From Eleginops maclovinus (taxonomy: Eukaryota; Chordata; Actinopteri; Perciformes; Eleginopidae): 64,000 nt of DNA. Below are positions 1 through 18,311 of this stretch, in pieces. Numbering within the stretch: position 1 is the first letter of the stretch; the number at the start of each line of letters is the position of its first letter. The stretch spans positions 19,716,707-19,780,706 of the forward strand of contig NC_086354.1 of the NCBI RefSeq assembly GCF_036324505.1, given 5' to 3'. A program made the position numbers and the translations under genes. The notes below the pieces were generated by a model. It was given only the letters and a program-made list of their open reading frames with translations. It was not told the DNA's origin and did no database searches.

Positions 1-228
1 ATGAGACTTTCAGGTTTACATAAAGCATCTTTTATTCACTAAAATCCTATTCAGAACAGAAAATCTAGCATGAAATTCAAAGAAAATGGGAAAAAACATG
101 ACCCCACAAAGAAAGGAGACGTGACCAAGAAGTTGACGTCTGATGAATGAAAAGTGAATACCACTGCAACAATGCAATTCACTCATCACCGTCCCTACAG
201 CAGGAAGAAAAAAAGTCCTCACAGTAAA

Positions 229-415
229 AGTCCTTGAGTGTTCCAGCCAAAGCCCAGACTTAAATCCAATTCAAACACTGCATAATAACTTTTTAGGCAG
301 CTGATCACAGACTGTCCCCGTCTGACCTTGTCGAGCATAAACCAATTTGCAAGAGGACGAAAATCCTTCAACACAGTTGCAAAAGGATTCAGACAGATTT
401 GAATTACTGTATCAT
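229..415 (+). mobile_element. Degraded Tc1/mariner-like transposase 3' fragment
   Basis: One frame near 235-290 reads SSQSPDLNPIQTL. This resembles the block around the last catalytic Asp of Tc1-like transposases (SQSPDLNPIE-N-LW). The downstream bases keep only loose similarity to the transposase C-terminus and the frame is interrupted. It is a decayed relic lying in, or upstream of, the first visible cdcp2 intron. The match is from memory of the family and was not aligned. Confidence 0.45.
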
Positions 416-1147
416 TAATCCTCACTTATTTAATTTGTTAAAAATAGTGCGTTTTACATTTTATGTTGATGTATGGGGTACATTTGTTTTGAATCTATTT
501 TGAATTCAGATGAACACACCAGTTCAGAGATTTAGACAGTTAGACAGTTTAGGAAATATAGACACTTTTAACTTGGTAACACTGTTACAAATACATACAA
601 ATACACCTAATTTTATAAAAAATGTATCAGGTCAAGTATCATAGTACTTCCAAGTTGCACTGACATTTAAGTTTTAATTAAGATGGTTTTTCCTGTACTT
701 AAAGCAAACAAAGACCAATTATATTCACTCATAACATGTTATCTCATTTATATGCTTACTTACACCGCCGGAAAGGTAATATTAATCATAATACATCCAA
801 AAATGAACAATAGGAATTATTATACACTGGGATTCTTGCAAGAACATAATTATGAAGTGTTATGATACTTCACCTAATAAATCATTATAAAATGCTTTAA
901 AATGTTATGTATTGTTATAAACATTGCAAATATTAGTGCATTTTATCGAGAGTTAATTTATCTTCATATCTTACTCTTCTCCTTTGGAAATGATCTTTTC
1001 TTGCCAGTGAGATACTTTTACATAAACTTTGACTTGTGTGGTACTCACTTATATCAAACATTGGAAGCCGCATCCTCAAGCAAGTAATGTGATTAATGTG
1101 TTATAAATATAGTTGACTAACTTATATGATCAACTATACTTTAACAG
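416..1147. other. AT-rich non-coding stretch, probably cdcp2 intron
   Basis: No supportable gene. Short open frames at 683-865 and 902-1087 have low-complexity, AT-driven composition and no splice or domain context. The stretch ends at the acceptor (AG at 1146-1147) that opens the CUB exon, so it is most simply read as intron. Earlier cdcp2 exons must lie left of the window. Confidence 0.5.
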
Positions 1148-2300
1148 GTGAGTGCCAGCAGGTCCTCTCAGATGTAAACGGCAACTTCAGCAGCCCGCAC
1201 TTCCCAAACATCTACCCAAATAACATCAACTGCCACTGGAGCATCACTCTAGCGGCTGGGTACCGAATCAAACTCTTCTTCCCTGTCATGGACTTGGAAG
1301 ACCGAAACAGTCTGTCAGACGAGTGCGACTACGACTCTGTGGCAGTTTATGACGGGGAAAGTCAGACGGACCCCCTGCTGGGACGCTGGTGTGGCAGGGA
1401 TCATACCCCCTTTCTCGTCTCAAAGGGCAACAAGTTGCTAGTGGTCCTCAACACAGACAGAAATGAGGCTCACGGAGGGTTTACTGCTTCTTATCTTGGA
1501 GGTAAATGTTCCCTACGAAGGCATCTGATTCCTGTCAGAAGGAACAACTTGATATACATAAATATATACACCCCCTACTGCTACTGCATAAATCTCAGAT
1601 AAATATACTCTTGGCAAGACTCTAATATGCATGAAAAAAAATCCAGCAGACAACTGTTTTTCATGTTGTTTAAAAAAGTTATAACTATGTTTTTTTACCC
1701 TCTTAATCCAAGTGGTTCCTGTAAACATTAGCTGCACAAGATCAGAATTTACCATATTGATACCACAGCAGTCCTTACCTCAGCTGGACAGAGAGAGCAT
1801 CTACCTGGGAGACCCCACCTGTGCAGCCCAGCTCACAGCCACCTCATATAAGATACTTGCTCAGTTTGTCAACTGTGGAACTGCTGGACAGGTGAATAGC
1901 CAATCTCCTACCACTTACAGATGCTTACAAAATTGGCTAGAGATGTTTCTATGTTTTGCTTTTTTCTAATACTGTAACTCATGATCCCTTACAGAAAATT
2001 CGTAACATCACAGTGCTGGTGAACAAACTCTACATTGATTTCTCTGATGGGAAACAGAAGAATGTGCAGGAATATAAAGTGCAGTGCGACGCCCTGCGGA
2101 AGATAGCTTCAGTGTCCATCATTTCAGCAGAGGAGCGTCGTCTGGAGGAGCAGGCCAAGCAAACTGACAAAAAAAGTCCTGAAGATCCAGGAGGTCCGGA
2201 AGCTGTGCCTCATGACCTGAGTGATATTGTCTTCATTAGCATCTGTGTTCTGGCTGTTATTCTCATGGTAATTGCGATAATTTGGCTGGTGCTGCTTTAG
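1148..2300 (+). CDS. cdcp2: CUB domain-containing membrane protein, 3' part (probable CDCP2)
   Basis: Three coding exons are visible: 1148-1501, 1713-1891 and 1995-2300, with phases 1, 1, 0 and stop TAG at 2298-2300. The 5' end lies outside the window. Exon 1 encodes one CUB domain: ECQQVL at its start, an [11 protein letters not shown] core, then [11 protein letters not shown] with acidic residues typical of Ca-binding CUBs. It starts in phase 1, as CUB exons usually do. Exons 2-3 encode a ZP-N-like segment (C at NISC, GDPTC, NCGT, VQC), an acidic/lysine linker and a C-terminal hydrophobic helix ([20 protein letters not shown]), ending a few residues later. This predicts a type I membrane protein with almost no cytoplasmic tail. 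Identity as CDCP2 rests on the CUB domain plus adjacency to tceanc2 and tmem59, which flank CDCP2 in human. The ZP-N part is not something I recall from mammalian CDCP2, so another CUB/ZP protein is possible. Confidence 0.65.
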
Positions 2301-2375
2301 TAATATATATTAACGATCTGATATGACCAAAGAAGACTCAAATGCTTATGTTGGCATATTTTCAATCATATTGAA

Positions 2376-2381
2376 TTTATT
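2376..2381 (-). terminator. Poly(A) signal (minus strand), candidate for tceanc2
   Basis: TTTATT on the plus strand, that is AATAAA on the minus strand, 270 bases downstream of the tceanc2 stop. It is the first canonical hexamer I see in that direction. Confidence 0.4.
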
Positions 2382-2475
2382 TTATAAAAAATGTTCACCT
2401 ATAGTACAAAAACAAATCATTTATAAATAACATCCATGATTCCAGATAAAAGAGGGCATTATCATCACCTTCAAC

Positions 2476-2481
2476 AATAAA
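2476..2481 (+). terminator. Poly(A) signal AATAAA, candidate for cdcp2
   Basis: Canonical hexamer 176 bases after the cdcp2 stop codon. If used, the cdcp2 3' UTR would overlap the tceanc2 3' UTR, whose own candidate signal lies at 2376-2381 on the opposite strand. Confidence 0.4.
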
Positions 2482-2650
2482 TTATTCTTCCCTGTGTTTA
2501 ACATGCAGTTATAAAACAGTGTAAGGCTGCAGATGTGCCACTAAGTGTAAACATATTTTTTTATCTCCTTTACAGAAAATAATAAAAACATAAAAAATAA
2601 AATGCATCATCATTGTTTAAATAAAACCACCCAGAGGTCTTTCACACCAG

Positions 2651-4145
<1,495 letters not shown>

Positions 4146-4888
4146 CTTCTAAAACAAAGTAACAAGCTACCTATTAACACTGACAAACCGGTGGGGACTG
4201 TTGTTAGCACTTAGCTATCTGGTTAATGTTTCCCAGCTAACTCTAATCTCCGTTTTAAATTCAGCAAATTAAAGCCATTGCAAGATAGGTAAGTGATTCG
4301 TTTACACTCCACAAATTGAGAGTTTCTTTTGTAACCACAACTGTAACAAATCGGTTTGGTTAGCCTTGATCCCTGCAGCTGAATTGCTAGTAAACAGTAG
4401 CGACCAATGGTGCCTTCAGGTGCTGACGGAAATAACAAGATAAGGTCGACCTGACCCAACATGATGAACAATAAGTAAAGATGTTGGAAACTCTGGATGT
4501 ACAAATCTCACAGTTTTATTATGAATTGCAATACCTAAAAGTAATTTGAATAAATTGAGAAAAAAAAATTGAATCAAAACATGTATAAACAATAATAAAC
4601 TACAAAAAGGCTTCAATATTCAGTTTATGTCCTTCTCAGTATAAAATTAACTCTTAATTACGAATTAAATTCTTAACCATCAAAGTATCTCCTAAAATGA
4701 ATGAGAACAAAACATGTTGGTTCCAAAAATAAAAACATGCTGAGGCATTGTCATACAGTTTACGAGGATCACACAAACACAGCAAAGCATTCTGCAAGTC
4801 TCGCGTTAGGCAGAGTTCCCGTGAGAACACAGGCCGATTAGGGAGGAGGAAGAAGAGCGTGTTGTTTGTTTAGGTTTTCGCAAACAAA
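4146..4888. promoter_or_regulatory. Shared upstream region between tceanc2 and tmem59
   Basis: 743 bases separate the divergent start codons. Near tmem59 (about 4795-4870) the composition is more GC- and purine-rich, with CTCGCG at ~4800, as expected for a CpG-type start region. The rest is AT-rich, including 4420-4780. Both transcripts must start here unless a distal non-coding first exon exists. No TATA box is convincing. Confidence 0.45.
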
Positions 4889-7704
<2,816 letters not shown>

Positions 7705-8530
7705 AAGCCAAAGGTGTAGCAAAGAAGCAATTTCCTCTTTTTATGAATACTCTTTAGTTGTTGATTTTTATCCTCTGGCACAAGACGCGTGCTTCCTTTG
7801 GTCTAAACAGGAGTAACTGCATTACTGATATAATGTCTCCCTTATTAATGCTCTCTAAATTGGATTGATAAAGGTTTTTTTCTGTATATTGGTATAATTG
7901 AGGCATTATAATATAGTGATGGCAGCAGTAAAATGTTTGGAAGTTTTCTTTAAATTCAATGTGTGCATTAGCTCTCTGTTGCTGTGCTTGTTTTCTTGAG
8001 AAATGTTTAAATGAACTATTTGTGACTTGAAGTGATGCAGGTTTCAATCCATACCCTCAACTTTTGGTAAAATAAGATTGTGCTAATATTGCAGGCTCTC
8101 CCTGTTTGTTCATGTTTCTACTGCCATGATTTACAGATGATTTAGAATTTTACAATTGAATTGTATGCTCTTTATCTTAACTAATAGTGACGGTACACAC
8201 AGTATGTCTTTCCTGCTTTACTGTTCTCTGTTCTTATAATGATGGATCAGAATTAAAAACAATGGATTGACATCATTGACATGGATGTGACGTTATTCAA
8301 TCATTGTATACTGTAGCTTTGGAATTGGACTCGATTGGTAAACAGATTTAAAACACAAGAATGTAGCTGTAGAATGAAAGTGACCAGGGTACCACATGTT
8401 AGGGGAAACATTCATAAAATACTCCTTACTACTTCCTCTTCTCTTAAATCTGAAAAATGTCCTTAAAAAGTGAAACCAATCTTCAGTATGATACCATTTT
8501 TCTTGATCAATAAATGTAATTTTTGCATCT
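7705..8530 (+). other. tmem59 3' UTR with poly(A) signals
   Basis: Non-coding sequence after the tmem59 stop. ATTAAA occurs at 8252-8257 and canonical AATAAA at 8509-8514, so the longest supported UTR is about 0.8 kb. No open frame here is believable. Confidence 0.5.
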
Positions 8531-9837
8531 CCAGCATTACATATTCAGCCTATGATTACAGTGGACATGATGCTAACATTTGTAGATGATCTGCAGCACA
8601 TTTAAAGCTCCAGTGACCGCTTCCTATTAAAATCATTACACTTAGCAATGTAGTCTGAAAATAGCACTCATTTCCTGTGTATTGACAGGAAGGAAACTGT
8701 CTTGGGGCTTGCATGCTGTTATGAATCATCACATAACATGTTTACCACTGGAGTTATAATTTAAGGTGGAATCTTGCAATTTAAAAATCAATAGCTGTTC
8801 TACCTAGCCATTTTCATTGTTTGTCTTTGTGTGAATGCCCTAAATATGGCATCTCTTAAAAGACTGTGAGGACTGCTCTAGGGGTGGCATGTTTTAGACA
8901 CAGCAATTACACAATACATAAAAGATTTAATCCTTGGCTGAATTAACCTGCTGGGTGGTCAGCAAACGCACAAATGATCCGCTACACTCCCTAGTAACCA
9001 TCTCTTTCTCCCTCTCTGTGCGGCATACAGTTTTTCTGTGTTGGAATACTACCTAGCCTCCAGGTTTACTGTGTGGTAATTTGATTTACAGTGGAGCGGC
9101 AAAGATTTAGCACATCAAAGTCTGTTTACAGGTCTTGCATATGTGAAAAAATATGATGCATAAAGCCTTTTGTGGCTTAAGGAGCTTGGGAAAGTGTGAT
9201 AAATAGCTTAAAGTGGTATCGCTTTCATCAATTTGGGCTGAGAAATGTAAGTTTGGAAAAGAAAGAAAATGTTTGGTTGTGGCATTAAACCGTTGCAGTC
9301 ACAGCCCTGTACAAAAACACATCTAAATCTCTTATCAAAATGCTAAACTTCAAGTTGCATTGTATGTTATGTAGTTGCCAAAGTAACGAAAGAAGATAAG
9401 TAAGTAAAAGACTAAATATTGAAACTTTTGCCCATGTTGTGTCCGACAAACCAATAGGTGTGCAACGCTAACCTGTGCTGAAGCGATTGAAAATGCATAT
9501 ATATGAACACAAACTTTGCATGGGAACCTTCTGCAAAACAGGGCCACAAGATTAGGTAATACAGCGACAACACTGTCTTTATCATGATTGTTGGCACTGA
9601 GTTTCAGCGTTGCGTATTCCAAAGCAAATTCATTTTAAATGTATATATAATCAATTCCCAACACTGTTAGCATGGAGCTGTTCTACTGCAATATTCCACC
9701 TTGCCCAGTTAGTAATTTAGTATTGATGCAAAAACACTGCCATATTTTGTATTATGTGCACTGTTCAAAAATCATCTGGACTGTTTCCAAACATTAAAAT
9801 AACAGGCAAGGACATAGAGACATATAAAATACTAAAC
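8531..9837. other. Intergenic gap between tmem59 and lrrc42 (tail-to-tail)
   Basis: I see no gene. In human, LDLRAD1 lies between these neighbours, but I found no LDL-receptor A-type cysteine pattern on either strand. The minus-strand frame at 9350-9622 has no recognisable domain or splice context. Confidence 0.5.
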
Positions 9838-9995
9838 TTTATTTTAAAAATATATACACACAACCCCACCTGCATCCAAGACAGTTCATCAGTGTGAATC
9901 ATCTTGAAAAATACTATTGTAATTTGCGCTTATGTGTCACCAGTTAACCTGCATACCAAAGCTGCTCTCTGCGGTATGCTACATGGGCAAATAGT
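9838..9995 (-). other. lrrc42 3' UTR with poly(A) signal
   Basis: A minus-strand AATAAA (TTTATT on plus) lies at 9838-9843, about 155 bases beyond the lrrc42 stop codon. This gives a short 3' UTR. Confidence 0.5.
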
Positions 9996-11800
9996 TCAGT
10001 AGTTGTTCAACAAGTCAAGGTCCTCTGCAGTGAGAGCTGATGAGGGTAGACGTTTGGTTGGAGGACTTTGACTTGAACTGTCGCGCCTCTCGGACTGACG
10101 CTGTCTTTTTTTAATATTGTGCCAGGAAGGTTTGCCTTGTTGGTTTGTTGTTGTTGAGGGAGTCTCTTTCTGTGGTATGTGACTGTTCGCTGCAGGTCTG
10201 AAGAAATGAAGTCTCTCTCTCTTGGCCTCTTCCTCGCTCTCGCATACCAAGGGTGCTGCATTCAGTACATCTCTGACAAACTTCTGCCTGCCAACTACAA
10301 AGAAAACAAACACTGTGAAGTCTGTCATCATCATGATGTCTAAAAAGTATTACAGTGGGAATGTAAGGTAGAATAAACTTACAGAAGCGAAGTGCTGATG
10401 TTCTAGATTCATCAATTTTCTTCTGTTCTGGCATTTGTGAGTTATTTGTTTCCCACTGGTTTACCACCTGCAAAGGAAACAATGCATTTATTTATGAGAT
10501 ATGAACCAGCACTAAATTGCAACATTTAGCCTTTATTTGAAGAACAGTGGTTACATTAGAGAAACTTGTTTCCTTTTATCATTGTCTGAATATAATTACC
10601 TGCTCTGCCCAGCCTTCTGTTTTACATCTCGAGTGATCAAAGCTATCCAGTGATTCCTCAGAATAAATGAGCCCCAACAGGTCCCATATGTTCGTCTTCA
10701 ATCCTGTGCCAAGCTAGAGGTATAAATTACATTTAGATGTCAGCACCACAATAAGCTGCAGCTAAACGTAATGCACAATAGTTAAGTCTTACCTTCAAAC
10801 TGGTTCCAGATACATCCAGATTTTCAAGTTTGGGGAAGCATGTGATGTATCTTAAAGCCCTCACTGAGATAGGGTTATCTGTACAATAAACATAAGAATT
10901 GATCAACATGTTAACGATGGATGTCTTTTTATAAACATGGAAGTAGTATCTGCACTAAAATGGCTAAACATGTTGGTTACTCACAGGAAACGTCAAGTAA
11001 CTGAAGACAGTCCAGTCCTTTCCTCAGCATCCGAATAGGTGCAGTTAATCTTTGGAGGCCCACATCTGACAGCTTGTTTCCGCCAATGGAAAGCTGCTTT
11101 AGGCTGCTGAAAAAGAAAGACAGAATTATTAGTAACATATCTTCTTATATTTTCCAAATCATGCCTTTGGAACTGTCAACTCAAGTATTACCTTGCCAAT
11201 GAGCTTGATGTTAAATGCTGAAATATCTCATGATCATCACCCAGTCTGCAGCCGAACAGATCCAGCGACTTCAGACTGTGAAATGTTTTTATTTCATTCA
11301 TCCTCTCGTGCAAGAGAGGAAATCTGCAGAAATGAAAATGACATAACATGCTGTTTCTGTCTCAGGCACATCACACTGGGAGGCTGGATATATGTTGGCA
11401 CGATAACTGACCTATTTCTCAGACAGAGGGATCCAAGCACCATCTCCCCATAAGCGTCACTGAATAACTGCAGGGCTTTTGAGGAAATGTCTGCGTTTAA
11501 AAATACACGATTCTCCTCTGCTGCTGCAAACAGTCGGTCTCCTATTTGATCAGGAAAGCCCACCAGAGAGTCCACATGGTGAATGTTGTCAGCTACGAAT
11601 AACAGAGTGATGTCAAAGAGAGATTTGGTTGTGTATCTCAGACTTCCCTCTGCATTGTAGGTGAATATGAAGTGCTCTTTTCTCAGCACAAAGGGATTTG
11701 TTCTTCTGCATGATGACACAGGCTTTGGCTGGGCCAGGACTATGTCACTGACACGACGAAGGTTTCCTCTTTCTCGGACATAAATGGTGCTATTGTCCAT
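9996..11800 (-). CDS. lrrc42: Leucine-rich repeat-containing protein 42
   Basis: Seven coding exons in transcript order: 11800-11412, 11323-11192, 11106-10985, 10878-10793, 10713-10600, 10467-10383 and 10294-9996. Phases match throughout and give 408 residues (human about 428). The start MDNSTIYVRERGNLR aligns with the family's PIYMRENGQLH. The segment DHIHFIFTY-like (EHFIFTYNAEGSLRYTTKSLF) and SLVGFPDQIGDRLF are family signatures. Leucine-rich repeats follow (FHSLKSLDLFGCRLGDDHE, SSLKQLSIGGNKLSDVGL, LQLLDVSYNPIS, LENLDVSGTSLK). Then come FDHSRCKTEGWAEQ and a basic, Ser-rich disordered tail ending LTAEDLDLLNNY. The protein is an intracellular LRR protein, reported to be over-expressed in proliferating cells; its molecular function is not settled. 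It is head-to-head with yipf1. Confidence 0.95.
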
Positions 11801-12792
11801 TCTAAGGTCTTTTTGTTTTCATGTAAGAAGGACACAACTCTTAACAGACGCACGAAAGTAAGCTAGCCAGTGTCGTTCAAAAGTCACTTAAGGATTAAAA
11901 AAACGAAAGTACCTCACTTGTAAGCTAATCGTTGCATGAGCTAAAACCAAGACCAAAAAGACCCCACAAGTCTTATGTAAATGTATTTCATTATCTGCTT
12001 TCGCTTCTCATCTTATTTCGCTTATAAAGCCAAGTTATTTACAACTTATGCGTGAATCAGAGTAAAGTACTTCGAGTTCCTCATTGTAGCCTGTCGTGCA
12101 AGTTCACAGTTGGTGGTGGTCTTTGCTTACTAACTTCAAAATAAAAGTCCAATGCTAATAGAAACTTACTTCAAGTTCCCAAAAAATCCAAATAAGGAGC
12201 AAATATCTTGCATATATTAACATCTAGAAACATATTATGCAACCCATTATTAAACAGTTACTTATATAGTAAATTCAAAAAGTTAAATATCTTACTTTGA
12301 AAATGTTCCAGTACAGGAAGAAGGCTTGTTTACATGACAGTATGTCCGGTTCCGGCCAACGCTAACCTAGCAAGGAGTTCTAAAATGATTTTTAGAGGTG
12401 CTAATAGATAATTTGGTAAGCATGAATTATTAAAAAAATAACTAATATGGTGTACTAGATTTGTTAATACAACAGAGGCTCTCTTGATGTGTTTACCCAG
12501 TCTTAAATTGATGTTATTAAGTTAGCTAATGTAACTGTTGGTGAGCTGTCAAGTGATGTGTTGGACTTGGTAGCTAACTTAAGCTAACTTATAATGTTGT
12601 TTCTATTTCCCTGTGTTGCTCTTAGTGTACACTATTTTAAACCTACACTGCGTACTTGGGGTTAAGCTCCTTCCAATGTTGTTTCTTTCTCCAACAGCTT
12701 GCTGAAATAACGTTTCGTTGATTTTGTTCAACATTAACTTGCCGATAAGTTCCCGTGAGACGCTCCACGTCACGGACAGTGAATCCGTGTAA
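11801..12792. promoter_or_regulatory. Divergent promoter region between lrrc42 and yipf1
   Basis: 992 bases separate the two start codons. At 12347-12356 there is CCGG-TT-CCGG, giving TTCCGG/CCGGAA cores that ETS-family factors (GABP, ELK) bind at many bidirectional housekeeping promoters. At 12765-12772 there is CCACGTCA, whose complement TGACGTGG is the UPRE core. In human DIO1 and HSPB11 lie between these genes; I see no trace of either. Confidence 0.5.
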
Positions 12793-15467
<2,675 letters not shown>

Positions 15468-16535
15468 CCTATGACATGAAAGCCTTTCATTGTTTAAAGG
15501 TAAACAATAGTGACACACAAGCCTTTTAAGCCATGATCCTTTTGTACATACACTAATAACCTGATAGGTGTGTGTCATCTTCCTCCACCTTGTACTTTCT
15601 CATGGACTTTGTTATATTCACATGCAACTGCATACGAAATGACCACCTATGTCAGTAGCTGCACTACACTGTTGGATTATATTATTGTTTTTGGCTCAAG
15701 TGTTTTTTTTCTAACCTGCTAAAGCATCACATCTGACACCGGACTTCCTTAACATGATTTCTCCTTTTCAAATCAAGTGTTGTATGTTTTTTGAATTGCA
15801 GGTTCTCCTGTTGCCTTATTAGAGAGAATCAGGTTGCTGCAGTGATGAAGTAATGGGTCGGTTGGATTTCACCTGCACTCGGACATTCTGGCCCAAGACC
15901 TAAAAACCCAGTGTCCATGCTTTGTTCAACTGCATGACCTCTGGAAATGAACACTGGTACTAAGTATGTTATTTCTAATGGGATGGGTTCTAAGCTTCCT
16001 TAAAGATACATGGGGTATTGTGTTACTCAGCACATATAAGATCTCTTGCAGTATGGTAGTTTTTCGCTTTATAGTCCTTTTTAAAAAAAAATACTGAGAT
16101 GACTAGTCTGTGCAATAATGTTGGTGGCATCAAAGTGATTTTGTATATACATTTTTTATACTCAGTTAATGGGAACTGTTTAGTTGAATTTTTGTAATGA
16201 ATATTCTGTATTAACAGCATAATAATAGCAAGAGGTTTTAGTAAGTAATTCAAGGGTTGAACCTATAGTTTTTGTATTAGCCTTTCACTGATCCAACCAC
16301 AAGTGCCCCAAACTAATGCCAAAGACCCATTCTAAATGTCCAAGGCTGTTACTATTGTGTAACTTTTTTCAAATCATTTGTTTTTACTTTGAATAACTTC
16401 ATTTGATAAAATGTATAACATTGAATATGCGCCTTTTGTGTTGAGTGTTTCATGGGTAAAAAAATGAAACGTGTTCTTTGTGGGACCCACCTTTTTGATA
16501 AAATCATCAATAATAAAGCTATTATAAAAGTGGAA
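15468..16535 (+). other. yipf1 3' UTR with poly(A) signal
   Basis: About 1.05 kb of non-coding sequence ends after AATAAA at 16512-16517. No structured element stands out. The open frame at 16452-16721 runs through this signal and is not coding. Confidence 0.5.
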
Positions 16536-17549
16536 TGTATTTTCAATCACAAAAGATTATTTACATACTGTCTTTTAAAACATGGGAAATCTATCCTAAT
16601 CAACATTAGAAACTCAAATAGTTTAAGGCAATCTAACGCACTACCTCTTTTTCATAAAAATATGAGTTCAATATTTGCCATCTTTGTCTACTTTAAAACT
16701 CTTTGTACACATGTCTTGTGAATTTCGATAGTTGCCCCATATAATAGTTAACAACTTTTAGTTATTTAACAACTTATGTCCACTTTTTTTCCCCAATAAA
16801 CTTAAAGTTTATATGTATGACATCCTTAACTTACCAAAGCTCCCACACGTCCGGCCAACATGACCTACTTCTACCCGCGCCTAACAGCGCTAAAAGCTGC
16901 CACTACATTTCAGCAGTTGGACATTTTAAATATTTAAGGGATAGCTCGTACCTAATTGATATAACTTCAACATATGAAAGGGAGCGTTCACTTGAAAAGT
17001 GGACATTTGGCTGCTGCTACTGTTTTTCCAACTCATCCATCTCAACTGTCCTGTCCTGTCTGATAGAATCTACTGTGTCTCTGTTTGGATGCACACACAC
17101 AAACACACACACATCACCTGCAGTGGAAAATGTTACTTATGTATGTAAATCCTGCATACAGCGTGTGGTCAGTACCTTGCAGCAAGGGGAAACTCTTTTA
17201 AGTCTGTTTATGATTGCCATTAATTAACAGGAGCAAAGTTTCGCTGATTAATCAACACATTAGGGGGGAAAAATTGTGTCACTTGAAACGGTGTCAATGG
17301 GATGATGGTGCCCTAATTAATGGTCATTCTAGCCCCAGCTTTGAGTTACACAGGAGGTGCCTGTCAAACAAATAACCCTCTTCACCTGCCTCAGTCTCAT
17401 CAATGTATGTAGCTGCTCGAGCTTGCAAAGCGGATTTACCAACATAATGCGTAAGGACTATTTGAATAGCGTTTGAGTAATAACGTTTATTTAAAGAAAT
17501 TGCCGTTGAATTTTTATTTATTTTTGAGATTTTGAAAACTTTCCACAGG
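16536..17549. other. Intergenic/5' region of the coiled-coil gene
   Basis: AT-rich. A second AATAAA at about 16795 and an interrupted CA run near 17094-17112 are the only landmarks. The open frame 16817-17227 has no domain. The region ends with a pyrimidine-rich stretch and CAG at 17546-17548, a plausible 3' splice site two bases before the coiled-coil gene's ATG, so a non-coding first exon may lie in this stretch. Confidence 0.4.
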
Positions 17550-18311
17550 ATGGCCAATTCCAACGGGAAAGCTGAAAAAGTTTCCAAATTTGAGACGTTA
17601 AGACTTTTGGAGAAATGCAGAAAGGAAAGAGATGATGCCATGCAGAGAGAAGGTGTTCTCAGGGAGAAACTGAGACAGAATGAGTCGAGGATGCGTTCAA
17701 CTGAGGCTCTGAAACAGAAGATGAAGACCTTGGCTGTTGAAAACAAGGAGCTGAGGAAAAACGTGAAGGGTCTTCGCACTGAGATTGGACTTGAGTGCAG
17801 CCCTAAGTTTACTGGAAAGACCACAAAGGATATAATCAATGACATGCAGGATAAGGACCGTGAGTGCAATTCTCTTGTGGAGAAGGCTGCCAAACTGAGT
17901 CTGACCATTGATGATTTGACCTCAGAGTTGGCTAACACAGTCACATCAAAAACACTTTTAGAGGATCAAGTGCAGTCATTACAGCAAAATCTCAAAGATA
18001 TGACAAATAATCAACGCCGCCTGCTGAAATTGTGGGAAGACAAGAAGATCCAGAGGGATCAACCCCCTGCCCTGCCTGCAATTATCCAGAAACCTGCACA
18101 GAAACCATTTGCCCATAAAGCCATTCAAACTGAGATGTCCGTCAATTCATCGCAAAAGCTCCCAGTCAATGCATTTGAGATCAAGCAATTCTCTCTGGAG
18201 CATGACAAAAAGACAGTTTTGGATAAACACAGTTTCCCAACTTATGGAAATGACTTTCATCATGAAAATAAATCTTTCATGCACGACGAAACTAATGGAA
18301 TTAAGAATTGA
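17550..18311 (+). CDS. Unrecognised coiled-coil protein, single coding exon
   Basis: Open frame of 253 residues from the ATG at 17550. Upstream in-frame codons (from 17532) lie before a probable acceptor CAG at 17546-17548, so I take 17550 as the start. Residues ~10-165 are rich in Lys, Glu, Arg, Leu and Gln with heptad-like spacing (LRLLEKCRKERDDAMQRE, LKQKMKTLAVENKELRK, KTLLEDQVQSLQQNLKDM), so it should form a long coiled coil. There is a break around residues 83-100 (LECSPKFTGKTTKD). The C-terminal ~80 residues are Pro/His/Phe-containing and probably disordered; K190-A-I-Q-T-E resembles a dynein light chain LC8 binding site, which is inference. No catalytic domain, signal peptide or transmembrane helix is present. 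I do not recognise the family; candidates are cytoskeletal or centrosome/kinetochore proteins. The antisense frame 17324-17944 is a shadow. Codon use looks like real coding sequence. Confidence 0.65.
   Translation: MANSNGKAEKVSKFETLRLLEKCRKERDDAMQREGVLREKLRQNESRMRSTEALKQKMKTLAVENKELRKNVKGLRTEIGLECSPKFTGKTTKDIINDMQDKDRECNSLVEKAAKLSLTIDDLTSELANTVTSKTLLEDQVQSLQQNLKDMTNNQRRLLKLWEDKKIQRDQPPALPAIIQKPAQKPFAHKAIQTEMSVNSSQKLPVNAFEIKQFSLEHDKKTVLDKHSFPTYGNDFHHENKSFMHDETNGIKN

Noticed and set aside
9350..9622. Minus-strand 90-residue frame as a possible gene or LINE fragment between tmem59 and lrrc42
   Set aside because: No recognisable reverse-transcriptase or other domain, no splice context, and it lies in an AT-rich gap.
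16817..17227. 136-residue plus-strand frame upstream of the coiled-coil gene
   Set aside because: No domain; crosses a CA-rich simple repeat and has unremarkable composition.
17324..17944. 206-residue minus-strand open frame
   Set aside because: It is the antisense shadow of the coiled-coil gene; Ser/Phe-rich composition mirrors Lys/Glu codons and it has no domain.
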